The notes under the pieces: model-generated
Seen by the model: only the letters and a program-made list of their open reading frames with translations
What the model was told of the DNA's origin: nothing
Database searches by the model: none
In this document: in pieces, positions 12,039 through 23,540 of the stretch
How the letters are laid out: the number at the start of each line of letters is the position of its first letter
Position numbering within the stretch: the first letter of the stretch is position 1
NCBI GenBank assembly: GCA_014898425.1
Contig: RCSZ01000010.1
Location: forward strand, 434,001-498,000
Source: Botryotinia globosa
Lineage: Eukaryota > Ascomycota > Leotiomycetes > Helotiales > Sclerotiniaceae
Length of the DNA: 64,000 nt
Direction of reading: 5' to 3'
Translations under genes and position numbers: made by a program

Positions 12039-14288
12039 ATGAGGTTTCACTTTGGGATTGGGATGGGTGTGTTCGCTACCCTGGTGGTAGCGATTTGTGC
12101 ATCGCCAGTTTTGTCGGAGGGAACGATGATGTTGGTTGGGAGTGAGGGTGGGAAAGGAGATGGGAAAGGGGAGGGGATGACTTTTTATGGATCGAGTGGA
12201 AGGAGTGCGGGTGGGATTGAAGGGAGAGCTGTGGATGAGGTCGATGGTGGGAGGAGAGAGACAGAGATAAAGACAGCGAAAAGCAAAGAGGGGAGAGGAA
12301 AAGTGAAAAGAAAGGAAGAAAAACCGCATGTGGTGCATGAAAAAAGATCCTCCCCGCCTCCCAAATGGAAAAGGTCCGCACGTCTCCATCCTCAAGCCGT
12401 TTTCCCCGTCCGCATAGGCCTCACGCAACAAAATCTTCACCGCGCCGAGGAATTCTTAAATCAAGTCTCGCATCCCGAATCGCCGCTCTACGGTCAACAT
12501 TGGAGCGCATCCAAAATCGCAGATATGTTTGCTCCTTCTCAGGAAACAGTGGATGTTGTGCGGGCTTGGCTACATGAGGCGGGGATTGCACCGGAGAGGG
12601 TGAGGGTTAGTAAGGGGGGAGCGTGGATTAGCTTTAATGCGACGACGGAGGAGGCCGAGGGGTTGTTGAGGACGAGATATTTTGTTTGGGAACATGAGGA
12701 GGGGGGGAGGCATGTCGCGTGTGGGGAGTATAGTGTGCCGAGTGGGGTGAGCGCGCACGTAGATTTTGTGACGCCTGGGGTGGCGTTTGATGGGAGGATT
12801 GGGGGTGGAGGGGGAAGGAAGCAGGTGAGGCAGGAGAGGGATTTGCCGGAGCCTTTGAAAGCGTTGAATAGAAAGGCAGAGGAGGTGATAAGGAGGAGGA
12901 GGGATGGGATGGGTGCTGGAATCGGAATGGGTGTTGGGGATACAGCACCTGTTGGAAAAATGGGAAGTCCCGAGGATGCGTCGAATCCCAAACAAGGAGC
13001 CGATGTGAAGAATGCTCTCATGACGCTCGCAAATTGCGATACTATGATTACAACCGCCTGTCTCCAAGCGCTTTACAATTTCCCTCCGGGCTCAAAATCC
13101 GCGACGAATAATACGCTGGGTGTAGTCGAATATACACCGCAGGCCTTTCTCCAAACGGATTTAAATATGTGGTTTGACCAATTCTCACCCAATCAGGCGA
13201 ATAAAGTACCAATTGTCGATTTGATCGATGGAGCCGTCGTGCAACAAACAAACCAATCTTTTGCCTTCAACGGTGAAAGTGCACTCGATCTCGAATTTGC
13301 CATGGCGCTCATAAATCCGCAACAAGTGACCGTCTTCCAAGTCGGCGATCTAGTCGAGGGAGGGAGTTTCAACAATTTTCTTGAAGCGATCGATGCCTCC
13401 TACTGCACAGCCGAAGGTGGCGACTCCAAAGATCCCAATGTCGATGGTCAATACCCGGATACCAAACCCGGGGGTTTCCCCGGCGAACTCCAATGCGGAC
13501 GCTATCAAAGCACCAAAGTGATTTCGACGTCGTATTCAGCCAACGAAGCGGATCTCGGCGCAAAATACGAAATGCGACAGTGCAACGAGTATATGAAGCT
13601 CGGGCTCCAGGGCGTCTCGGTGCTGTATTCCTCGGGCGATTTCGGCGTCGCGGGAAACGGGGGAGTTTGTATTGATTCGAAGACGGGCGCGTACAATAAC
13701 GGATCGTCGGGGATGTTCAACCCCAGTTTTCCAGGCACCTGTCCGTACGTGACGAGCGTGGGCGCAACGCAGATTCTCAACGGGAGCACGGTGCACAGTC
13801 CCGAGAGCGCGGCGTCGAAGGTCATTTTCAGCGGCGGCGGCTTCTCGAATGTTTTCCCCATCCCCGAGTATCAGAAAGAGGTCATGGCAGCGTATTATGC
13901 GCAGTCGGCCCCCGGGTATGGGGCTGACCGATACAATAATTCGAAATTGGTGCGCGGGTATCCGGATGTGAGTGCCAACGGGGTGAATTACGTGACGGCA
14001 GTGAACGGACAATTTTCGCTCGCGTTCGGCACGAGCGCGAGTTGTCCGGCATTTGCGGCGATGCTGAATCTGGTGAATGAGGAGCGTATTGCGGGGGGGA
14101 AGAGTACCGTGGGGTTTGTCAATCCGGTGTTGTATCGCAATCGGGCGGCCATGAATGATATTACGAGTGGGAGAAATCCCGGGTGTGGAACGGATGGGTT
14201 TGAGGCGGTGGAGGGGTGGGATCCGGTGACGGGGTTGGGGACGCCCGATTATGGGAAGTTGGTTAAGGTTTTTATGGCGTTGCCTTAG
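12039..14288 (+). CDS. Secreted sedolisin (tripeptidyl-peptidase-like, S53)
   Basis: A single exon of 749 residues. A signal peptide (about 1-26, ending near ASPVLSEG) is followed by an unusually long Gly/Lys/Arg/Glu-rich low-complexity linker to about residue 110. Next come the pro-kumamolisin activation domain (about 115-252), another basic linker, and the catalytic domain from about 330. The S53 residues are present: Glu413 and Asp417 in GESALDLEFAM, the oxyanion Asp534 in SSGDFGV, and Ser666 in FGTSASCP. The C-terminal calcium-site region (NDITSG...GWDPVTGLGTPD) is intact. Fungal sedolisins are acid-active exo- or endopeptidases secreted to feed on protein, and the prodomain is normally removed autocatalytically. 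Antisense ORFs overlapping it are GC-rich shadows. The start is the first ATG that gives a good signal peptide. Confidence 0.93.
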   Translation: MRFHFGIGMGVFATLVVAICASPVLSEGTMMLVGSEGGKGDGKGEGMTFYGSSGRSAGGIEGRAVDEVDGGRRETEIKTAKSKEGRGKVKRKEEKPHVVHEKRSSPPPKWKRSARLHPQAVFPVRIGLTQQNLHRAEEFLNQVSHPESPLYGQHWSASKIADMFAPSQETVDVVRAWLHEAGIAPERVRVSKGGAWISFNATTEEAEGLLRTRYFVWEHEEGGRHVACGEYSVPSGVSAHVDFVTPGVAFDGRIGGGGGRKQVRQERDLPEPLKALNRKAEEVIRRRRDGMGAGIGMGVGDTAPVGKMGSPEDASNPKQGADVKNALMTLANCDTMITTACLQALYNFPPGSKSATNNTLGVVEYTPQAFLQTDLNMWFDQFSPNQANKVPIVDLIDGAVVQQTNQSFAFNGESALDLEFAMALINPQQVTVFQVGDLVEGGSFNNFLEAIDASYCTAEGGDSKDPNVDGQYPDTKPGGFPGELQCGRYQSTKVISTSYSANEADLGAKYEMRQCNEYMKLGLQGVSVLYSSGDFGVAGNGGVCIDSKTGAYNNGSSGMFNPSFPGTCPYVTSVGATQILNGSTVHSPESAASKVIFSGGGFSNVFPIPEYQKEVMAAYYAQSAPGYGADRYNNSKLVRGYPDVSANGVNYVTAVNGQFSLAFGTSASCPAFAAMLNLVNEERIAGGKSTVGFVNPVLYRNRAAMNDITSGRNPGCGTDGFEAVEGWDPVTGLGTPDYGKLVKVFMALP

Positions 14289-14692
14289 TGGGAGGGGAGA
14301 GGGAAGGAGGGAGGGGGTGTGTGAAGTTTGAAGTTTGATTTTTCTGTCTATCTATCACCTTCCTTTCTATCTACCTATCTTTCTACCTTTTTATTTATCT
14401 ATTCTTCTATTATTCTATCTATCCATCCATCCACCTACTAGCTACAGAGCAGAATAAGTACTACTATCACTATCACTACTACATACAAAGTAACTCTATT
14501 ATGAAATCACGAGATATGGAAATGTATTATGGAAATGTATTATGGAAATGTGACTTGTTTGGTTGGGTGTGGTTTTATTTAGGAAGGGAAGGGAATGAGA
14601 TTCTGGGTTTGGGGTTTTAGATTTGGGGATTGAGATTTGGGGATTGAGATTTGGGGTTTGAGATTTGGGGTTTGAGGTTGAGATTGAGATTG

Positions 14693-14788
14693 AGAAGGAA
14701 AGAAGGAAAGAAGGAAAGAAGGAAAGAAGGAAAGAAGGAAAGAAGGAAAGAAGGAAAGAAGGAAAGAAGGAAAGAAGGAAAGAAGGAA
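14693..14788. repeat. 8-bp tandem repeat (GGAAAGAA)n
   Basis: About 12 near-perfect copies of GGAAAGAA in the 3' region of the sedolisin gene. It is a purine-rich strand, likely length-variable between strains. Confidence 0.95.
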
Positions 14789-15214
14789 AAATAGAAAGAA
14801 TAGATAGGAATTAGAAGAGTGTTTAATATATATATATGATTTCGGGATTTTAAAGATAATGTAATATACTTGATGTAATTGTGTGTAGATATTCTAGAAA
14901 TAAAAGAATACCCCTATTCAAACTCCCACCAGAATCATCCCCACAACACTCTCGTACCTCTCAACTCACAAAGCAAAATCAAAATCAACAAAAGCAAGAC
15001 ATCCCCTTCATCATACAATCCCACCTCAATCACCTCTCCTTTTCTATTCTTCCAAACCACAAAACAAGCACTTGAAGTGCCTTAGACTTCTTCCCAGCAT
15101 GTGTTAACACTCGCTTCCCTCTGAAAAATGATCTCTCAATCTACCCTCTCAATCTTGTTCAAAAGCCTCTTGCGAAAACCTTAAAACTATAAGAACTCTA
15201 TTCACAGGGTTTTC

Positions 15215-15409
15215 ATCTCCCTCTCCCTCTCCCTCTCCCTCTCCCTCTCCCTCTCCCTCTCCCTCTCCCTCTCCCTCTCCCTCTCCCTCTCCCTCTCCCT
15301 CTCCCTCTCCCTCTCCCTCTCCCTCTCCCTCTCCCTCTCCCTCTCCCTCTCCCTCTCCCTCTCCCTCTCCCTCTCCCTCTCCCTCTCCCTCTCCCTCTCC
15401 CTCTCCTCT
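15215..15409. repeat. Hexamer array (CTCTCC)n
   Basis: About 32 uninterrupted copies of CTCTCC, purely pyrimidine on +. The complementary strand yields spurious Glu-Arg and Gly-Arg dipeptide ORFs (15202-15501), which I do not call as genes. Confidence 0.97.
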
Positions 15410-15996
15410 TTAGCCCCCTCATCCCCCTCCTTACCCCCCAATCCCAAATCCCAAACCCAACACCACACCATAACACACCATATCAAAATATACCAAAACA
15501 CAACCCAACAAAAAAAAACATCTCTCTATCTAAAAACAATACAAAATCAACTCAAGATACTCTTCATATACCATACTAATATCATCAACCTCCCTCACCC
15601 CCAGCCAATAAAAGCCCCATGAATGCATTCTAGCATTTATAAAAAGAGTCTTGCCCTAAAATCCAAGTATCAATATATCGATATCGATATTATATCTCAA
15701 AGAACACATGACACTAAAAACATGATCAAGAATCTATTCATCTAATTCAAAAGAACAACATACAATGCCATGAATTCCATCTCTGGAATCTCTAGCTTAT
15801 TTTATAAAATAAAAACAAAATCACCCCTTTCGCCTGGTATATCCTACCTACCCTGTAAATGTTCCAGCAAATTTAAATCATCGAGTCCCCAATCATCCGA
15901 AAATGCTCATCCCGAAACCTATGTGAATTATCTATGATGGATGCACCACCATGAAACTTATCTCCTTTACCCGTTTCGCCTAATCCTCAAGCCAGC

Positions 15997-18058
15997 TCAG
16001 ATTCCCGTATCCAATGCCCATGCAGCCAAGTTCTTATAGCAATTCAAAATTCCCTCATTCAATAACCTCGGCGCTGGCATTGGAAAGTGATCAGATGGTC
16101 TTAATCGTGTACCATTTGCTACTATCCCTGAACTACCATCATAAAGTTCTGGATGCCTTTCAAAAAACGCCGAATCTAATTTGTACTGAGCCACGCCTTG
16201 ATTCATTCCCAGAGCTACAAAAGTGGAGAGTGCCAATTGCTTGGAGTTGAACAGAGCCGCAACATTCGGTGCTGGCAATGTTGCAAGCGGTTCCATAGTG
16301 ATACCATGCAAGACATTTCCCTCTCGCATTTGCTTGTTGAGTTCAAAGCTAGCTCTACAAATCTCGTCCCATGAAGTATTATCTTCGCTTGAGAATGCTG
16401 ATTCTTTTGTTCCTCCTGACATTGAGCGAACCAAATCCCAGACGCCTATGTTACCCGTTGCAGCACCAGTTCCCATAACCAGTTTGGACACGTCGGCTTC
16501 CACTACATAACTATTTCCAATTTCACAAACAATTTGATCCAGACATGGATTAGCTGAGTGGCAAAGGATAACTTTGTCTCGTAACGATGGGAATGGTATC
16601 CAATCTATTATTGCTGGGTGAGGAATGGACATTTGTATTTTCGTCGGTAGCCATGCTCCATTTGTGACAAGGTCAGCGTATGTAGCAGCTGTTGGATTGA
16701 CATGGTACGTGATGACCTTAGTAACAGGTACGTGAGCTTTAGTAGCACAATGCCAGGTTGTCATAGCAGGCCATGATGCACAAATGAAAGTAGATAGCAT
16801 GATATATGCTGAATTCAAAATGCTAGTAATAATAAGCTCAGGTCGTATTAAATCGTAATCTTCCAAAAAATAATATTCAAATGGGAGAGGAGCGCACCTT
16901 TCATTACTTCGAATCAGTGCTGTTGATTTGCTCAATTTTTGCCTCAAGACATTTTCGAAAACGGTAATGTGATCTGAAAGGGCTGAATTTGTATGGTTGA
17001 TCTGTAGAGGTTGGTCTTGAGTAATCAAAGCATCATTTCCAAGGTAACTATTATACTGAACTGTTCCCATCATTTGTTCATATGAGCTGGAGATGGTCAA
17101 ATGTGTTGGGTTATATATTTCACGTGCGGAAAAATGCGGCAAATCATTTGAAGCCAATCGTGGCAAATTGCTAGTGATGAGTGTCCCATTTTCGACGTTG
17201 CCTTTGTCGTGAAGGTTTGATTGGGGTGCTTGCGGTTTCGGAGAGAGGCGGAGAGTTTGTACATTTTGTACATCTTGTGATGAGACATTCGTGGCAGGTA
17301 TATTGGAGAAATCGTAGAAGTTAGAGCTCAATGATGGTTCATCATCAGGAGTCCATTCACTTTGTCTATTTCGTTCATTCTTGCCTTCATCTTGCGCAGG
17401 TGGTCCTTCGGGTTCCGCATCATCACTATCATCGTTGGCGTGAGTTGTAGGTTCAAAGTCCAAGGGGGTTTTCTGTTAAAATACGTGTTAGTTACTTTGG
17501 CTATCATAATCAAGAAGTTTCCACAGGAAATATCTATGTGGACGTGTTGAGGAGTGTGTTTGACTCAACCAGGTGAACCTACCTCGATTCCCAAAGCATA
17601 TGCCACAGAATCCGCGAGAGATTTTAATGTCACTTGAAAGCTCTCTAGTTTCTTATGGCAATCGAGTAATTGACCACGCAGGATACTGTTTGTCTCTTCC
17701 AGCTTGGCATTCTGATCTGATTCGGGCTTAGAGGCCCATTCAAGCTTTTTCTCGAGATCTTTGATATATAATGATTGCCGAGCTCGAAAGGCCTTCTGCG
17801 AGAGACGGTTTCGTAATTTCCTGAATCCAATTAGTTGGTAGTCACTTGAGGGTAAGTTATGATAGCAATGTCCATGGTAGTCCGCGGAGACTGAAGGTTG
17901 ATGGTTGGAAATAGAGGATTGGGGGAGGTTGAAATTGGGAAAGTTGATGAAGGGGCTTGCTGCCAGGGCGGACCTTACCTATTTTCCGATGCCGCATTAT
18001 TTACAGGTTCTATCCGAGCCTTCTTGGATGAAACTGCAGGTGCACAATGTTCAACCAT
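15997..18058 (-). CDS. bZIP transcription factor with DUF3425-like domain
   Basis: Three exons on the minus strand: 18058-17979, 17820-17583 and 17472-15997, all joins in frame, giving 597 residues. Exon 1 begins MVEHCAPAVSSKKAR. Its last codon is split with exon 2, producing the basic region NRKLRNRLSQKAFRARQ (Asn31 and Arg39 in the N-x7-R bZIP arrangement) followed by a short heptad-like coiled coil. An acidic, low-complexity middle follows. The C-terminal half carries the fungal DUF3425-type domain (HPAIIDWIPFPSLRDKV near residues 380-395). Fungal bZIP/DUF3425 proteins are nuclear, presumed sequence-specific regulators, mostly uncharacterised. Target genes cannot be inferred here. The longest open frame alone would miss the bZIP exons, so the upstream exons matter. 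Confidence 0.85.
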
Positions 18059-19222
18059 GATATCGGGTGTACAGAATAATAAGGCTTGAATTGGAATGAG
18101 AATTCCATAAATTTACTGCAATAGTATGGATCGTATATCGTGGGGTATCCGAGTCTCTGACATGGAATCGAGTACAGTAGGTCGGTTGCATTCAACACCT
18201 GCGAGCTTCTAGTTTATGGATTATCGCAGATGGAGATATGGCTAGTAGGGATGTTTTTGACATTTGTCTAACATTCTGTGCGTACCAAAACCAAACACCT
18301 TTTTGAAAATTCAATCATTAATCCATTGGCTAATTTTTATCTATTTTTGTTCAGATAGATCTATCCAAAAGCATATGGTTTTGTGATCCAACGTTTGATA
18401 TATCTCCAAAACCTCGTGGCGAGTATGTTATACTTATATATATATCTAAGTTATAGGTATATCAATCAATACATTATCAACGGCTTGGTCGGCATGCACA
18501 GAATTCCCGTTTCAGCTCAAGCCTTGTCACTTCGCCCCACGTCAGATTCATTCCCGAATATAACCACTCTTCAGGGGCATACCTCATTAGTCTCGGTAGT
18601 TTCTAGCACAAGTTGATGGTTCTGATGGAAAAACCGTCGTGTCGTTGCTAGGCTCCATGTATGTTCTCTAGTAGGACGCCTTCGAAGCTAATGGTAAGGA
18701 AAGCTTGTTTACAAAAGAGCCAAGTAGAATGAAGTACGCTACGATTGTGTTCAATGCGTTATGCGCGTTGTGCGTATCAGCCGTGATAAGAGACGAGACC
18801 ACCGCGGAATTAAGCACAAGATGGGATTATTTTTCAACAAGGTGAAAGGAAGTGTTCGGACTCTCAGAGATTCAAAGCTCATCTATGAGATGCTTTATCC
18901 TGTATACTATCTATCTGGTTCTCGAGTGTACAGTCATTCCAAGCTATAATACAAAACATGTATCCAAGTAAATCAAAATGGGTATATCCGCTTGATGTAA
19001 AAAGTCAACTATCAGATTGAGGATTCGCTAATGAAATGAACCGAGTGCTACGTGCTTTGACGTAGGGAAGATTTCGACGGAGGGGAGAAGTATTGAGTAG
19101 ATGGTTCTAGTAGTGAATCGCAAGTTGTACACATCCTTCTTCGATGACAATCCTTGTCATTCGTGTCGGGTGATGAGTGAAAGCTATTTGCCAAATTCGT
19201 GTTGGTAGTCCACTGTGGCATT
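18059..19222. other. Intergenic
   Basis: It should contain the bZIP promoter region and the 3' end of the rhodopsin-domain gene. Short ORFs (for example 18383-18616 and 18761-18949) have no recognisable features. I see no repeats or RNA genes. Confidence 0.5.
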
Positions 19223-20722
19223 TTACCGTGAATCCGTACTAGCTTTGTTCTTCTCAAATTCAATATCATTACAATCGCTCAGGTCAGCTGAACCAAAGTC
19301 CCGCTGCGATGTATAATCAGGGGTTACTTGAATGGCATGAATGTCATCACTTCCAGCAATGATATGTTCCTGACTCGACGAATCTGTCATTAGTTCCTTA
19401 GTTTTTACATCGACCTTATTTCTTTTGCCCGTCATGGGCCAGATCTCAGCATGTCCAAGTTCAATATACTGACGGCCACTAACCCCTCTCTGTCCATCTT
19501 TATTACCAATCGCAGATGTAATATTTCCCCCGTCGAATTGGTGCTTGGAATGATGTACGCGACTAGCTCCGCCTGCTTTACCGTTCGTACCGGTTTCAGT
19601 GAGTGAGGATGTATCGATCCAGTTCGATCGATTGAATAGTGGTTTGATTCCAGGGGCTGTTGCTGTAATGATCGATATGAAAGACTCGCGAAATACCCAA
19701 GAGGTGACACTTTCCAAATCTCCAACACCACTGAGAGCATAATACACCCGTAAGATGACTATGGCTGTAACAAAGATACCAGAGCAGAAAAGAAATCCGA
19801 GAATCAGCTTTCGGTAGAGAGGCATTCGTGCCGCAAACAATAATGGGAGGGGAATTGCCATGACTCCTATGTATGACCTGAAGTCGGATCTTAGTAGTTA
19901 CGAATCTTCTTGATAGACTTGGAATCACTTACAAGATATTGAGAACTCCGACGAGTGCTTGATTAGGCCTCCGAAGAACGCATTGATCTAAACGGTCATC
20001 AGTAACAATACATTTCCTAAGAGGATATATGGAGTATCTACCGCCAGGATACGGATTGACTTGCCAATTTCTTTCAATTGGGACGCATACCGCAAAATGA
20101 GCAATCATACAGGCAGTCCATGAGACGATACAAAATCCGGCTACGAATTTTATCATCTTATGTTGCTGTAAACCGAGTCTGCAAGTCCATTGAGTTAGAA
20201 TACCTGGACCTCGATTGATTCCCAAGATGCACGTACGTGAGTCGGTGATACAGTGAAAGAAGTATTGCCTTCAATGTCCAAGTAAGATTGATGAAGCATA
20301 TCCAAGCAAGAAATAAGCACTTGGATCCGATGCTGAAATCATGAGCCTGCTGCGCGGTAACCAATGGCGCAGTGTCCGCTGTAAGGCCAGCGGTACAGCC
20401 AAGTCTGCCTGTAGCGAAAGTTAGGTTAAGCAATACACATCATACATGGTAAGAATTCTCGGGCCTCACCAATAGTATAAAGGAAGGCAGCATCAAGCGA
20501 AAACATTATCTGCAATTAATTAGCGAGGGAAATATAACAAAAGCGACGTGGATATGGCGACTTTACCATCCCAATTAAACAGAAGATGTCATCAAGAGCA
20601 AACTTCTCGAAGCCAACATGCTTCCATCTTGCGAAGAATCGGAGCAGAAATGCGCTCATTCCGATGCTATATTCTATCCATATTTCTAATTCGAAGTCGT
20701 CGAGCATGATATAGGAAACCAT
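19223..20722 (-). CDS. Fungal rhodopsin-domain integral membrane protein
   Basis: Six exons on the minus strand: 20722-20567, 20509-20470, 20408-20237, 20178-20042, 19987-19933 and 19877-19223, giving 404 residues with every junction in frame. The product has about seven hydrophobic segments and the hallmarks of the fungal rhodopsin-domain family (Pfam Fung_rhodopsin): an early acidic pair after helix 1 (FALDDIFCLIGM), a central FINLTWTLKAILLSLYHRL helix, CVPIERNW in the extracellular loop region, the LNILSYIGVMAIPLPLLFAARMPL block and FRESFISIITATAPGIKPLF at the last helix. A hydrophilic tail of about 110 residues follows. Despite the name, this family lacks an established retinal lysine. 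Members include Pth11-related putative receptors, but ligands are mostly unknown. Plasma-membrane location is inferred. No CFEM domain is seen. Confidence 0.85.
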
Positions 20723-21913
20723 TTTTCATGGGACCTAGAAAAACAAATATGTTGCCCGAGTAGCTTCTTCAATCGCAGCAAGTGGGAAGAAAAGTCACCC
20801 AGTTAGAATATGAGCGAATCCCCAGATGGCATTAAGTTTAGATCAGATCTGATTCCAGGGTCTCTTAATCTCATCGGTATCATAACAGATACGAAGAAAT
20901 GCCTAATTATCGGGTCGTAGCCGTAGCTTCTGCAGGATCCATTGACGGCTTTGAACGGCTTCATTCATGCCGTTTGAAGAGTGGATATCTAGTCGAAACC
21001 AATTTAGATAGCCGACGCAGTCAGGAGAATGAGAGTGTATCATCACTGTGGCTCATTTATCCTCGATCAATCTGCCTCTTGTCAGTCTCTGTTTTTGTAG
21101 TAGCGTATCCTTACACTAATTGCAACAAAAACTCGATGGAATTCCTGCATCTCCTCTTGGGACCACTCCAGCATGATCCCAATGCCGTTCCCGTCCACAC
21201 TGCATATCCTTTTTCATGACGCATGTTATCCCTTCAACTGGGAATCACTTGGTCATGCATCATCTACTCAAAGCGCTTTGGGGATGTAATTTTCGCGGCA
21301 GTACTGATCTCTACCGTTAAAATGGAGCCAAAAAAACTTTATTGTTTCAATTTCCATGCACGTTCCCACCGCCAACCAATACGAGGCCAGAACAATAATC
21401 ATACGTTCGCGCGAATGAAGGTACGCATGTACGGAGTATACTCCGTATTTTCATTCCGGATACATCATTACGCGAGCATGTCTTAAACTCTCTTATATTT
21501 CCTCTTGAAATTTCAATTCGGACATGGTACTCATTCCGAGTTCAAATGGTAGAAAAAAACTTGACGCCAAAGCTCGCATGACAATTTATAACGGGTACTG
21601 GCTAGTGACATCCGAAAGTTGGGTTTGAAATCGAGTTTGGGCACCAGTAGTATGTATGTACTATGTATACATAGAACAAAAATAGACCCAATCTCGAACA
21701 ATATAAAATACAACTAATCTACCAGGAGATAAATATCAGTGACCTATCTCCGTCTCCATAGATTCGGGTAAGTTACCTAAAATAGTGTCGATTATAAAGC
21801 TTCTTCGTCCATCCGGGGAACGACCCATGAACTAACTTCTCGAGAAGAGTAATCAAAAATACCTCGTACAAAAATCACCTCTCCAAAACCGGAGTTTCGC
21901 AGTCGTAGCCTCA
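20723..21913. other. Intergenic
   Basis: It should contain the promoter of the rhodopsin-domain gene and the 3' end of the amidoligase gene. Small ORFs at 20899-21219 and 21223-21486 look random. A near-palindrome around GGAGTATACTCC at 21431-21442 is visible but has no evident meaning. Confidence 0.5.
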
Positions 21914-23245
21914 TCACACGGAAGGAGTCGAACTAAACATGCTTTTCCTCCTAGGCCTCAGTTCAGGATTAAGAGCTAACTCCACACCATAGTATCCCGC
22001 TTCTTCCGTCAACCCCAAATTAACCAACAAAATGACCAGTCCGAAGTCGTCCACATGATCGTTTACATGATTCAGCAAAAACGCATGGAAGATGTTTTTT
22101 TCCTCGACCGATGCACTAGCTGTTTGGCGCGCAATTTCGACCAAACGACAACAGATATTAAGCCATCGTTCTATTCTTTGCGGAACCGTGGTCGCTTCGT
22201 GTTGTCGAAACTCAATCGTGTGTTTAAAGGGGTCTGGATATGGCTGATTAAGAAATTGAATGTTATAACCCAGCCGAGTATCTTCGTCCGACGTGAACAT
22301 CTTGACGATGTCGGCCTTAGACTTGGCATTGAATATCGCTGCCAAGGAGTCCTTCTCTGGACAGACGGGCGGTAGAATCAAGGGTAATGTTGCCCGTATT
22401 TTGAGGAGCGCCCTGTTATTTTTCCAATCCTTATCACTGCAGCTGAAGTTTGTCCCCGGTGCAAAATTCTGGTTGATATTCGCATGATCACGAAGTGGAA
22501 ATGTATGTTTATTTCGAATTCGATGCGTAGGATGGCACAGCTCGAGCTGTCGTTCGAAAGTGAAGATTAGAGCCATCAGATTCTTCAAAACATCAAGGCT
22601 GAAGTCTCTCTTCGCAGTGCTGACATGAACGTGCAAACCACATGATTGATTGCAGTTCAGCCGGTATTTGCGTGTCAAGATGGAGAGAATATCCCAGATG
22701 TGACGAATATTCCATGGGCTGAACATCAGTGCCGGTGTACATATTTCGATTTTATACCATTTGTAAGTATCGACGAGGGTGGTTGGAAATTGAATGGTGT
22801 CATCTTGCTTGACTATCCATAATATGTCACTCGGGTATGGTTCCTTATCTAAATTGTTGTTCTCCCAAGCGTTCCGATCTCGTTCTAGCTGGATTTGAGA
22901 CGCAGCTCGAAACCCTTTGGCTTTTAGCGTATTCGCGATGTGCAATTGAACATTTAGTTGACGATCGATATCTGAAAGTGTGTTGGGACTCGTTCCGGGA
23001 GAATCGATGGGAACGTCGATTGAATGTATCTCACGACCTTCTTTCGGCTCCGGATCTTTAGTTCCTAATGGGACAGTTGCAAGGGCGAATTCAAATTCGA
23101 TTCCAAACCCAACACGTTCATCCCATGGGACCTCCTTCAGTTCAAAGTGTAACATGTGTGCAGTTGGCGCATTCTTTTCCTCAGATATGAATATTTCTTC
23201 TGCCTGTGGAATATTTTTAGGTGAATGTTGTCCAGCGAGGTACAT
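21914..23245 (-). CDS. Amidoligase-family (ATP-grasp-like/GCS-fold) enzyme
   Basis: An intronless gene of 443 residues. It shows the signature blocks of the amidoligase family: GFGIEFEF (residues 47-53, with acidic metal or nucleotide residues Glu50 and Glu52), YKIEICTPALMFSPW (about 164-178), NQSCGLHVHVS (about 199-209, His205 and His207) and HTIEFRQHEATTVP (about 342-355, Glu345 and Arg347). These resemble the glutamine synthetase / gamma-glutamylcysteine synthetase fold used for ATP-dependent amide-bond formation. In bacteria the family sits in peptide- and cell-envelope-modification contexts. The substrate of the fungal versions is unknown to me. The N-terminal 40 residues are polar with no signal peptide, suggesting a cytosolic enzyme. 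Neighbouring genes give no clear substrate clue. Confidence 0.85.
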   Translation of the reverse strand: MYLAGQHSPKNIPQAEEIFISEEKNAPTAHMLHFELKEVPWDERVGFGIEFEFALATVPLGTKDPEPKEGREIHSIDVPIDSPGTSPNTLSDIDRQLNVQLHIANTLKAKGFRAASQIQLERDRNAWENNNLDKEPYPSDILWIVKQDDTIQFPTTLVDTYKWYKIEICTPALMFSPWNIRHIWDILSILTRKYRLNCNQSCGLHVHVSTAKRDFSLDVLKNLMALIFTFERQLELCHPTHRIRNKHTFPLRDHANINQNFAPGTNFSCSDKDWKNNRALLKIRATLPLILPPVCPEKDSLAAIFNAKSKADIVKMFTSDEDTRLGYNIQFLNQPYPDPFKHTIEFRQHEATTVPQRIERWLNICCRLVEIARQTASASVEEKNIFHAFLLNHVNDHVDDFGLVILLVNLGLTEEAGYYGVELALNPELRPRRKSMFSSTPSV

Positions 23246-23540
23246 CCTCTTTGTTTATAGAAAGCATTTGGGGGTTCTCGATCGAGGGACTGCAAAAGGC
23301 TGAAAGGAGTTGGCGTTAAGTTGAAAGACAAAGAAAATTTACACGCTTTAAACCACCAATTAAATGAGACCGAGGTGGGAGCCTAATCAGTGATGTAGAA
23401 CGAAAGCACTAGCTACGATTTTTGAACAAGAGAAACGCTCGCGTTCCCACAAGGAACACAATTCTTCTCAATAGAATAGACACATTAAGCAGTACAAAGA
23501 GTGGTTTAAGCGCATCAGGTGGCGAATTCATTCTACAGAA

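Larger units (their letters stand above)
14289..15996. other. Repeat-rich intergenic region
   Basis: Two genes converge here. After the sedolisin come (CTAT)n-like runs at 14340-14440, a 13-14 bp repeat at 14518-14550, about four copies of a 14-bp GATTTGGGG-type unit at 14620-14680, the 8-bp repeat at 14693-14788 and the hexamer array at 15215-15409. The rest is unremarkable. I see no gene. Confidence 0.7.

Noticed and set aside
12539..14012. Several antisense ORFs of 100-165 codons under the sedolisin gene
   Set aside because: They are shadows caused by the G-rich codon usage of the sense gene and have no domain features.
15202..15501. Long Glu-Arg and Gly-Arg repeat ORFs on the minus strand
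   Set aside because: They are translations of the CTCTCC array and have no unique sequence of protein character.
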